Shown one piece after another: positions 35,687 to 43,560 of a stretch of DNA of 64,000 nucleotides. The notes under the pieces are model-generated. The model saw nothing but the letters and a program-made list of their open reading frames with translations, did no database searches and was not told where the DNA came from. How positions within the stretch are numbered: the stretch's first letter is position 1; the number at the start of each line of letters is the position of its first letter. The DNA is taken from the NCBI RefSeq assembly GCF_003625485.1, contig NZ_RAIR01000004.1, positions 62,001 through 126,000 on the forward strand, read 5' to 3'. Source of the stretch: Butyrivibrio sp. CB08 (GTDB taxonomy: Bacteria > Bacillota > Clostridia > Lachnospirales > Lachnospiraceae). The position numbers and the translations under genes are program-made.

Positions 35687-36617
35687 CACGTGTTGTCTCC
35701 CGGATCACGTACTGAGGATTCCTGTTTTGCGAAATATAAAGCCTTCCAAGATACTCTCCGATCATACCAAGCATGAGCATCAGCATTCCGCCTATGAACA
35801 TTAAAGCGCTCATAAGGGCAGAAAAGCCAACAGGTACAATTGGATTAACAAACTTCTTGATTATGGTATAAATCCCATAGATAAAGCCTATAACGGCGAA
35901 GGTCATTCCTGAAACAGTGGCAATTCTAAGAGGCTTGATACTAAAAGCTGTAAAGCCATTTAACCAAAGGCCAAAAAGCTTACTGATGTTGTATCCGCTC
36001 TGTCCCACTTCTCTTTTTCTGTGGTCTACGTCGACATTTACTATATTTCTGGTAGTACGAAGAACAAGGCCTATGATGTAAGGATATGAACCATCATACT
36101 TGACCATTTCATCCACAACAAAGCGTCTTGCAGCAAAGTAGCTGGATACATAAAGATCTCTTGGCTTACCGATCATCACACTGGCCATCCACTCATTCAT
36201 GGCTGTGCCAAAGTTCCTGAAGATATTATGCTGTTTGTGGCTGTACCTTGCATATGCCACATCTGCTCCGTTCTCTATAGCTGCAACGAGTTTCACTGAC
36301 TCATTGGCTGGAGTCTGTCCATCATCATCAAGGCAGATCACAATATCTCCCTTACTGGCATTAAGTCCCGCCATAAGAGCACTGTGCTGTCCGAAATTTC
36401 TGGCAAGATTGATCCCTGTAACAGTTTCAGCATGCTTAGCTGCAACCTCTCTGATGGCTCCCCAGGTATTATCGGGAGATCCATCATTGACAAGGATTAT
36501 CTCATGATCATATTCATTTACCCCTGACATTGTCTCCTGAATCTCATCAACAACCGCTTCAATAGTCATTTCTGATCTGTAGCAGGGAATTACAAAACTT
36601 ATGAGTTTATTAGCCAT
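35673..36617 (-). CDS. GtrB/ArnC-like polyprenyl-phosphate glycosyltransferase (GT2)
   Basis: The 314-residue protein has a GT2 catalytic domain (SFVIPCYRSE, LVNDGSPDNTW, ICLDDDGQTPANE with the DxD site) and two C-terminal membrane segments (about 230-290). ARNFGQHSALMAGLN is typical of the DPM1/GtrB/ArnC group. These enzymes make undecaprenyl-phosphate sugars used by GT-C transferases on the outside. A GtrA-like flippase lies at 40157 and several GT-C-like proteins lie nearby. The donor may be UDP-glucose, a 4-amino sugar, or other. Confidence 0.9.
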   Translation of the reverse strand: MANKLISFVIPCYRSEMTIEAVVDEIQETMSGVNEYDHEIILVNDGSPDNTWGAIREVAAKHAETVTGINLARNFGQHSALMAGLNASKGDIVICLDDDGQTPANESVKLVAAIENGADVAYARYSHKQHNIFRNFGTAMNEWMASVMIGKPRDLYVSSYFAARRFVVDEMVKYDGSYPYIIGLVLRTTRNIVNVDVDHRKREVGQSGYNISKLFGLWLNGFTAFSIKPLRIATVSGMTFAVIGFIYGIYTIIKKFVNPIVPVGFSALMSALMFIGGMLMLMLGMIGEYLGRLYISQNRNPQYVIRETTRDEIK

Positions 36618-36628
36618 TTTGCTCCTCT

Positions 36629-37162
36629 CTAGCTAAATGTCTTTTTCATCATTATCATATCACCTTTGTGCCCATCGCTGCACACTACATCCGGGAGATA
36701 TTCTGTTTTTTCAAATCCAGCATTCTCATAACTCTTGATGGCACTGATGTTGTAAACAAACACTCTAAGGATCAGTTCCTTAAGCTTAAGCTCTTTACCT
36801 GCATATTCTGTCATAAGAAGCGCAGCTTCGTTGCCATAGCCCTTACCACTGGCATCGTCTTCACCAATAAAAACGCCGTATTCAGCAGAAAGGTTGTCTT
36901 TATTGATATCCCTTAGATAGACACTTCCTACAGGTCTGTTGTCCCTGCTCTTTTCACAGATGATAAACTGAATAACCCTTCCAGTGTCAATCATGGTTTC
37001 TTTCCACTTTTTCTGGCCTTCAAGGCTGAAGTTTTCTCTGTATATGAAGTTTTGTTTGACGCGGTCGTTGTTGCGCCATTTCACGATAAGGGGAAAATCG
37101 CTCTCTTCAATTAACCTGAGAGACACCCTCTCTCCCTCGATCATAAACGCTTTGTTTTCCAT
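36629..37162 (-). CDS. GNAT-family N-acetyltransferase (RimJ/RimL-like)
   Basis: The 177-residue protein has the GNAT fold pattern: VSLRLIEESDFPLIVKWRN at the start, SGKGYGNEAALLMTEYA for acetyl-CoA binding, and NISAIKSYENAGFEK near the end. Small GNAT enzymes in glycan loci (WecD, PseH) acetylate 4-amino sugars. A WecE aminotransferase lies 1.8 kb upstream in the same unit, so acetylation of TDP-Fuc4N is a sensible guess. PseH activity on a PseB-derived sugar is another, as PseB starts this unit. The sequence alone cannot separate these. Confidence 0.82.
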   Translation of the reverse strand: MENKAFMIEGERVSLRLIEESDFPLIVKWRNNDRVKQNFIYRENFSLEGQKKWKETMIDTGRVIQFIICEKSRDNRPVGSVYLRDINKDNLSAEYGVFIGEDDASGKGYGNEAALLMTEYAGKELKLKELILRVFVYNISAIKSYENAGFEKTEYLPDVVCSDGHKGDMIMMKKTFS

Positions 37163-37174
37163 ATCCTCTCCAAC

Positions 37175-38986
37175 TTACGAAACGGGTCTTACCCTGTAGA
37201 TCACAAAAACATCACTGACAAGGTCTGTTTTTTCTATTTCAACTTCCTGGCCCTTATCAAGATAATAGTCCTTAAGCCAGTTTACCTCATTAACCGTCTT
37301 GGATACCACATAAACATTATCCCCATGGATAATGGCATCATGCATTGATGTAAATCCTGCCCCAGCGATCTTTTTGTAGTAGAGCGGGCTCTTGCATGCC
37401 CATCCTCCCATAAGATCATGATTGGATAAAGAATTGTCCACGTTCACAAACATCTTCTCAGAGAAAGACTTCTCATCTCCATCTGTGGCAGATACTCCGG
37501 TATAGACATCAACAAAATAGAAAGATTCCGGATGTTCATCAAAATATTCATAGAGAGCATCGTAGTGGGCTCTCATCTTATCGCGCTCTGCCATCTCACC
37601 AGTGATGACATTTATCTGATTAGGAACAAAAGCAGCTGCAGCTATGGCGCTGGCTATTAACGTCGCTATAGCAAACCGCTTGTTATTTTTATATTCAGTA
37701 AGGATCATTCCCAGTAAAACCACGCTCTCCATTATGTAGAGAGGGTGAGTTATTCTGATTGGATCCCTGCCCCTTACAATGATATAAAGCCACAGGCTTG
37801 ACCTGCAGGCAAATAACAGCGCAATAAGCAGAATGGCTGGAAGTCTCTTTTTTTTATCCTTTGAAAAAAGAAAAATAACAGCTGTTCCCAAATAAAGAAT
37901 CCCTGCTATCAGATTAAGAGGAGCATCAGTCATGGGATATTCATAGCTCTTTTGATAAGCTATATGCCTTAACCTGTAAAGATAAAATGGAATGCTCTGG
38001 ATAAGCCTTGTTGGCAGAGGCACCTCATCAGTTTTGAGCTTATCAGCATAGCTGGCCACCTGCCTTAAGATACTGGTATTGACCTCATCATCAATTCCAT
38101 AGTTGTAGTTTATCAAAAGCTGCTGCTCTGGCTTAGAGAGCGCTATAGTCTCATAAAACTCTGCGTTCTCATCGTAGTCAGGGATGTACTGGAAATCATA
38201 AAGCTCAGTTCTTGCATCAAACAGGGCATTGAACTCCTTCCAGCCAGCAGGGCTGTAGGCAATATTATGAGCAACTGTCGATACTACAAGTCCCAGAACA
38301 ATTCCCAGGCACAGGATCACATATTTCTTAAAGAGACTTTTCTTTTCCCCGTATCTGGATACCTGAATTCCATCGCTGTAATAGTTACTTAAAGGTATTC
38401 TTGAAAGACAGAATCTGATAAGTATGCCAACCCCAACAATTGGAAGAGTTAAAAGAAGCATCTCTGACCTTAGGAGATAAGCAATGACAATAAGGAGGAT
38501 GGCCAGGATATGGTCACCCTTTTCATCTCCCTCATGGGTCATGATAAGAAATGCTGCAGTAGCAGATAAAAAGCCACAGGTAAAGGTGTACTGCACAAAA
38601 GCAAAATGGGACAGGATACCACCCAGCATAAACAGAAAAACTGCTGCAGCGCCTGCGATCCTTACGATCTTATCCTCACATCTTGTAAGCACCCTTTGGA
38701 GCATGATAAACACGCAGCCAAACTGGCAGAGGCACAAAAAAATGCCATACCAGTCAAGGCCCCTGTATACTCTGTAAAATAGAGCAATAAAGGCACTTAT
38801 TGGGTACAGCATCTGTATGTTATGTCCCTCCGGAACTCCTGTGTAGGCTCCGGAGAGAATATCCTTCATAAGTACGTCATCATTAAGGTCAAAATAGAAG
38901 TCCCCAAAGAAAGCCACCAAAGCCAGAACCAGCAGCGTCAAAACAGCTGAAGCTATGAAGTTCAATGCTTTAGTTTTTTTCTCCAT
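37175..38986 (-). CDS. Multi-pass membrane protein, putative GT-C-type glycosyltransferase
   Basis: I do not recognise a named family for this 603-residue protein. It has about ten membrane segments, an NDD motif at 35-37 after the first helix (DFYFDLNDDVLM), an external loop with AYSPAGWKEFNALFDARTEL, and a C-terminal external domain of about 140 residues. A first-loop acidic motif and soluble C-terminal domain are common in GT-C enzymes, and the same acidic pattern occurs in the DUF6056-like protein at 186-1553. It lies between the WecE and GNAT genes, with 14 and 12 base spacings. A role in adding a branch sugar outside is inferred. Confidence 0.6.
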   Translation of the reverse strand: MEKKTKALNFIASAVLTLLVLALVAFFGDFYFDLNDDVLMKDILSGAYTGVPEGHNIQMLYPISAFIALFYRVYRGLDWYGIFLCLCQFGCVFIMLQRVLTRCEDKIVRIAGAAAVFLFMLGGILSHFAFVQYTFTCGFLSATAAFLIMTHEGDEKGDHILAILLIVIAYLLRSEMLLLTLPIVGVGILIRFCLSRIPLSNYYSDGIQVSRYGEKKSLFKKYVILCLGIVLGLVVSTVAHNIAYSPAGWKEFNALFDARTELYDFQYIPDYDENAEFYETIALSKPEQQLLINYNYGIDDEVNTSILRQVASYADKLKTDEVPLPTRLIQSIPFYLYRLRHIAYQKSYEYPMTDAPLNLIAGILYLGTAVIFLFSKDKKKRLPAILLIALLFACRSSLWLYIIVRGRDPIRITHPLYIMESVVLLGMILTEYKNNKRFAIATLIASAIAAAAFVPNQINVITGEMAERDKMRAHYDALYEYFDEHPESFYFVDVYTGVSATDGDEKSFSEKMFVNVDNSLSNHDLMGGWACKSPLYYKKIAGAGFTSMHDAIIHGDNVYVVSKTVNEVNWLKDYYLDKGQEVEIEKTDLVSDVFVIYRVRPVS

Positions 38987-39000
38987 TATAGGGCTCCGAA

Positions 39001-40137
39001 TCAGTTAAATTTGTAGTACTCCTTAACTCTCATAACGACCTCATCAAGGTCTTCGTTAGTAAGCTTATAGTACATAGGAAGACGAAGAAGTCTCTCGCTC
39101 TCCTTTGTGGTATATCTGTCCTCTCCTCTGAACTCACTGTACTTAAGTCCAGCCTTTGATGAATGAAGAGGTACATAGTGAGAAGCAGGAAGGATATCAT
39201 TGCTTGTAAGGTACTTGATAAGTCCCTGTCTCTCCTCGAGGTCTTTACACTTAATGTAGAACATGTGGGCATTATGAACACATTCCTTAGGAACAACAGG
39301 AAGTTCAATGAGTCCCTTCTCCTCAAGAGGCTTAAGTGCCTCCATATAGCGGTTGTAGTGATCCATTCTGTCCTTGTTGATCTCATCTGCCATCTGAAGC
39401 TGAGCATAGAGATAAGCTGCGTTCATATCACTTGGAAGATATGATGAACCAGGAAGGATCCAGCTGTACTTATCAACCTTGCCAAGCTTGTAAAGGGTTC
39501 TGTTTGTACCCTTTTCTCTGATGATAATAGCCTCATCAACATAGGTCTCATCGCGAAGAAGAAGTGCTCCGCCCTCACCCATGCTGTAGTTCTTGGTCTC
39601 GTGGAAGCTGTAGTTACCAAAATCGCCGATGGAGCCAAGTGCTTTGCCCTTGTAAGTTGACATAACACCCTGAGCTGCATCCTCTATAACTAAGAGATTA
39701 TGTCTCTTGGCTATATCCATGATGGTGTCCATCTCACATGCAACGCCAGCGTAGTGAACAGGAACGATAGCCTTTGTCTTAGGTGTGATAGCCTGCTCGA
39801 TGAGGTTTTCATCAATATTCATGGTATCAGGTCTGATATCTACAAATACGACCTTAGCTCCGCGAAGAACGAAAGCATTGGCAGTTGAAACGAATGTATA
39901 GGAAGGCATGATAACCTCATCCCCTTCCTTGATACCTGCAAGAATAGCAGACATCTCAGTGGCATGTGTGCAGGATGTTGTAAGAAGTGCCTTGCTGCAT
40001 CCTGTCTTTTTCTCGATCCACTCATTGTCTAATGCAGTGTACTTACCATCGCCACAGATCTTCTGGGCCTCAACACACTCTTTGATATATTCAAACTCTT
40101 TACCTGTATAAGGTGGAACATTGAAATTTATACGCAT
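39001..40137 (-). CDS. wecE: TDP-4-oxo-6-deoxy-D-glucose (Fuc4N) transaminase
   Basis: The 378-residue enzyme matches Escherichia coli WecE (RffA) in long blocks, such as EVIMPSYTFVSTANAFVLRG, IVPVHYAGVACEMDTIM and ERLLRLPMYY. The PLP Lys is K182 in FHETKNY. WecE turns TDP-4-keto-6-deoxy-D-glucose into TDP-4-amino-4,6-dideoxy-D-galactose with glutamate. RmlA and RmlB, needed to make the substrate, are not in the window. I chose the ATG at 40137 because AAGGAG lies 8 bases before it, while earlier in-frame GTG and ATG codons are too close to that site. Confidence 0.92.
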   Translation of the reverse strand: MRINFNVPPYTGKEFEYIKECVEAQKICGDGKYTALDNEWIEKKTGCSKALLTTSCTHATEMSAILAGIKEGDEVIMPSYTFVSTANAFVLRGAKVVFVDIRPDTMNIDENLIEQAITPKTKAIVPVHYAGVACEMDTIMDIAKRHNLLVIEDAAQGVMSTYKGKALGSIGDFGNYSFHETKNYSMGEGGALLLRDETYVDEAIIIREKGTNRTLYKLGKVDKYSWILPGSSYLPSDMNAAYLYAQLQMADEINKDRMDHYNRYMEALKPLEEKGLIELPVVPKECVHNAHMFYIKCKDLEERQGLIKYLTSNDILPASHYVPLHSSKAGLKYSEFRGEDRYTTKESERLLRLPMYYKLTNEDLDEVVMRVKEYYKFN

Positions 40138-40156
40138 ATTCATCACTCCTTACTTT

Positions 40157-40654
40157 TCAGTCTTTTTTCTCCAGGAAAATCTTTCTTGTAACAAAGTTAT
40201 AAACCATAACTACTGCTGTAGCAACTATTTTGGCAATGGTATACATCAGACTGTTTCCAACATTTGCGTGGAGCCATGCGATATTCTTGTAGAAATAGCT
40301 GACGCCAAGCCATATGATAGCACTGTTAATGCCCATACCAATGATTGAAAGGATTACAAAGGCAACAAACTCTGCCTTTCTGTTAAGATCCTCTTTTCTC
40401 TCAAATACAAACTTAAAGCTAAGAATGTAGTTGGCAACTACAGATACGATAAAGCCGCAAACTGATCCGATTACTGATGCGACCTCAAAGCTCTCCTTGC
40501 CAAAGATAGCCACGATTATGTTCATGGCAACAAGGCCGACAATATAGTCTATGAAAAAGCACACAAAGCCCACAACACCAAATTTAAAAATCTGATATAA
40601 GAGCTTATGCTTCTCAAGCCACTTCATTATGGCTGAGTTATTGAAGTTGTCCAT
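40157..40654 (-). CDS. GtrA-family membrane protein
   Basis: The 165-residue protein has four membrane helices and the GtrA pattern: FKFGVVGFVCFFIDY in the first helix, then VANYILSFKFVF after the second, and YNFVTRKIFLF-like end (YNFVTRKIFLEKK). GtrA proteins are thought to flip undecaprenyl-phosphate sugars for phage- or capsule-linked modification. GtrB-like enzymes lie at 35673 and 61664, and GT-C-like proteins on both sides, so a Gtr-type branch-modification system is probable. It lies 15 bases after the 581-residue membrane protein gene. Confidence 0.9.
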   Translation of the reverse strand: MDNFNNSAIMKWLEKHKLLYQIFKFGVVGFVCFFIDYIVGLVAMNIIVAIFGKESFEVASVIGSVCGFIVSVVANYILSFKFVFERKEDLNRKAEFVAFVILSIIGMGINSAIIWLGVSYFYKNIAWLHANVGNSLMYTIAKIVATAVVMVYNFVTRKIFLEKKD

Positions 40655-40669
40655 GTTTAGTCCTCACTT

Positions 40670-42415
40670 TCACTGAGCGTGGGTATACACCACAAAGCGC
40701 TCACTCTCAAAGACCTTATTATAATCATTAGAAGTCAGATAGTCCATCAAAATATCATTCTTCTCTCCCAAAGTGGCGTACTGATTGACATTTGGGCCCA
40801 TTATCACTGTAGGATAATCAGATTCCGAAAGAGGAAGTGCATTAAGCTGCTCCCTGAACTTGGAAACACTGTAAGTATCAAGCTCTGGCCACACAGTATT
40901 GATGGCAGGCTCAATATCGAACAAATATGCCAGCCCCGGTACTCCGCCGTAGAAAATCGCTTTTTTATCAAGAAGGTCCTCGTCGCTTAACTTCTGATAA
41001 AGCTCCGAAAGAGAATCAGCGTTATAGGAAGTTGTGACCATAGCTGCAGCCTTTGGGATCTGAACGCGGCTGTCCCTTATCTGTCCATCATCTCCATCTG
41101 CAAATGCAAACTTTGCATGGAAAAGAGCTCCCTGGATCACCAGAACTACTATCACCATGGTAACCATAGCCTGCCATGGGAAGTGATAATCCGCATCTCC
41201 AAGCCTGAACATAAGTCTTCTCATAAGCCAGAGCGTTACTGGGGCAACAAAGAACAGGTTATTCACCACCGGGAATGTATAGTTATTGGTCCCAATGGGT
41301 GTTATCAGAATAACCATCAGTGAAGCAAATGCCAGTGTCTGTTCCTGTTTGCTTCCATTAAGAACACCAGTGGAACCAATAACAGCAAGAACAATGGCGA
41401 TTATTATGAACATCATTGCAACCTGGAACATGGAGTCGTAGTACTGATAGTTCCTTGTAAATATTCCTTTGGAAAAATAGTACTTTACCAAAACCAGAAG
41501 TCCTGCAATATAGAGTATCTTCTTAATAAGGACATATCTCTTTGGCAGGAGGTTGAACATGATTATTCCAGCAGCCACGCAGGGGAGCATCATCAGCATT
41601 TCCTTCAGAGTAGTTCCATAAGCTGAAAGAATTGAGCTTATCATGCCAAGGGCTGTATAATCCTGAGCTCCTTCAGTAGCACCAAAAAGAGACGATATCA
41701 TTCCAAAATATGCAGATGGGCCATACATTCCAATTATCGCTAAAAGAGGAAGAATGATTCCAAGAAGGAAACCTGCAATACAGGAAAGGCTCTTTTTCAC
41801 CGTATCAATAAACTTATCCCCGGTTATGGCCTGATAAAACCACAAAACCAGTATCAGCCCGGTCTCAACAATATTTGGAAATCTCACCATGACATTGAGT
41901 CCAAGACATACTCCCGCCAATATAAGGAAAAGATTCTGCATCTCCCACTCAAACATTCCTATCAAAAGGCAGACAAGAGCAAGAGTGAAAAACAGGTAAG
42001 TCAGGTTGTTGTAAAGAATAACTCTTGGACACCAGCAAAGGCTCTCGCAGATGAACTCTCCTATAAAGATCATCCAGCCTGGCATCCATCTCTGAAGGGC
42101 ATAGTAAGCTACCAGCGCAGCTATGCTTATGATAAAGCTGCAGTAGATATTCATACCCAGCATAGTTCCTGCAAAAGGAAGCTTCATTATGGCTCTTCCA
42201 ACCACGTTAGCCAAAAACGTTGACAATCCCCACATGGGATCAATAAGTGGAAGATACTCATAATTGGACAGACCATAAGTCGTATCAGTGATATCCAGAC
42301 CCTGATTTACAGCCACAAGTGGATAGAGCAGCAATATCAGTGGGAAAAGATACTTTTCCAGCGGGGCCTGGTATTTTTTGAAGTTGTAAAAATAGCTTCT
42401 AATAGTCTTTAACAT
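40670..42415 (-). CDS. Multi-pass membrane protein, putative GT-C-type glycosyltransferase
   Basis: The 581-residue protein has about eleven membrane segments and a C-terminal soluble part of about 120 residues. I do not recognise the family by name. After the first membrane helix it has QGLDITDTTYG with two Asp (41, 44), a position where GT-C enzymes keep catalytic or donor-binding acids. RFPNIVETGLILV follows further on. The gene overlaps the acyltransferase gene by 7 bases and is followed by GtrA, so transfer of a lipid-phosphate-linked sugar is likely but unproven. Confidence 0.6.
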   Translation of the reverse strand: MLKTIRSYFYNFKKYQAPLEKYLFPLILLLYPLVAVNQGLDITDTTYGLSNYEYLPLIDPMWGLSTFLANVVGRAIMKLPFAGTMLGMNIYCSFIISIAALVAYYALQRWMPGWMIFIGEFICESLCWCPRVILYNNLTYLFFTLALVCLLIGMFEWEMQNLFLILAGVCLGLNVMVRFPNIVETGLILVLWFYQAITGDKFIDTVKKSLSCIAGFLLGIILPLLAIIGMYGPSAYFGMISSLFGATEGAQDYTALGMISSILSAYGTTLKEMLMMLPCVAAGIIMFNLLPKRYVLIKKILYIAGLLVLVKYYFSKGIFTRNYQYYDSMFQVAMMFIIIAIVLAVIGSTGVLNGSKQEQTLAFASLMVILITPIGTNNYTFPVVNNLFFVAPVTLWLMRRLMFRLGDADYHFPWQAMVTMVIVVLVIQGALFHAKFAFADGDDGQIRDSRVQIPKAAAMVTTSYNADSLSELYQKLSDEDLLDKKAIFYGGVPGLAYLFDIEPAINTVWPELDTYSVSKFREQLNALPLSESDYPTVIMGPNVNQYATLGEKNDILMDYLTSNDYNKVFESERFVVYTHAQ

Positions 42416-43542
42416 AAGTTGTCATCCCACTGTCTGATCTTCTTAAACAGCCATGATTCATGAAGGACTCTTCCCAGGAAATCAAAAATAGTCTTCCTGA
42501 TCCAGTCCACAAATACTCCGGCAAAAAACAATATTACGACGCACCTTAGAAGATACCATACAAACAAAAGGATGCTGTCTGTAGGAACCGGACCCATAAG
42601 TGACTCCATCCACTCTACCCATCTGTCCCTTACCTCAAGATGCATATGTGCAAGGTAAACACCAAAGGTCAAAGGAGCAACAAATCTCACCACATCTGCT
42701 CCTGTACCCTCTTTCATCTTAAGGAATCTAAAGCATGAGAAGAGCCCTAAGGATCCTGTGAGTGTAAAAATGAAATTATAATCTGTCGGAACTCCTGCGT
42801 AGTAGTTGAGCCTGCCAGTTTGCAGATTAAAGAAATGTGTGGCAAGACTAATTGCGAAGATCATAAGAGAAGATCCAACAAAAACCAGTGCGCTTCTTCT
42901 GGCATTATAAAACAGAGTAACGTCGTATTTTCTAATATAAGCTGCTATCAGGTACAGGCAGATAAACCAGCCATAATCATATCCATAGTGGTCTGTAGAA
43001 AACATTACCGGAACAATACTCTTAATGAAGCAGAACCATATTAAAAGTCCGAAGATCGAGTATTTAAGCTGTTTCCTTGAAAGAGTGTTAACCGCCGCAT
43101 TCATGATTGGAGAAAAGACATACATGATGACATAGGCAGTTACAAACCAGTAGTGTTCAGAAGAAATCGGGAACAGATACTGTACAGTCTTAAACACAGA
43201 ATTGCCAGAGTGTACCACAAAAGAACCTACCACGATCATGGCCAGGGAAATGATTATAGTGTAGAAATACACCTGTGCGATCAGGCTTAACATCCTGCTG
43301 ACTTTGGTCTTAGATGTGGACATAAAGTAGCCACTTATCAGGACATAGGTATTAACGCCAGTTATAGCAAAGCTCTCAAGAAGAGTTGCAAATACCTGGA
43401 CCTTAGTTGCTGGTTCTCCCAGCTTAAGCAGAGAATCTGTGTACGAATTGTAATGCAAAACCAGGATCATGAGCATTGCCACGATCCTTAACAGTTCAAA
43501 ATTCGCATCCCTCTTTTTTGTTAAACCTTCCCCAACAGACAT
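42409..43542 (-). CDS. Acyltransferase family 3 (OafA-like) membrane protein
   Basis: This 377-residue protein has ten or so membrane helices and the AT3 start pattern: NFELLRIVAMLMILVLHY with the conserved His at 30, then ITGVNTYVLISGYF. Members O-acetylate sugars of O-antigens and capsules with cytoplasmic acetyl-CoA (OafA, WecH). It is a second O-acylation system besides the MBOAT/SGNH pair at 13023-15652. It starts 18 bases after the flippase gene and overlaps the next gene. The modified sugar and the exact acyl group are unknown. Confidence 0.9.
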   Translation of the reverse strand: MSVGEGLTKKRDANFELLRIVAMLMILVLHYNSYTDSLLKLGEPATKVQVFATLLESFAITGVNTYVLISGYFMSTSKTKVSRMLSLIAQVYFYTIIISLAMIVVGSFVVHSGNSVFKTVQYLFPISSEHYWFVTAYVIMYVFSPIMNAAVNTLSRKQLKYSIFGLLIWFCFIKSIVPVMFSTDHYGYDYGWFICLYLIAAYIRKYDVTLFYNARRSALVFVGSSLMIFAISLATHFFNLQTGRLNYYAGVPTDYNFIFTLTGSLGLFSCFRFLKMKEGTGADVVRFVAPLTFGVYLAHMHLEVRDRWVEWMESLMGPVPTDSILLFVWYLLRCVVILFFAGVFVDWIRKTIFDFLGRVLHESWLFKKIRQWDDNLC

Positions 43543-43560
43543 AAACCCTCCAGCTAAAAG

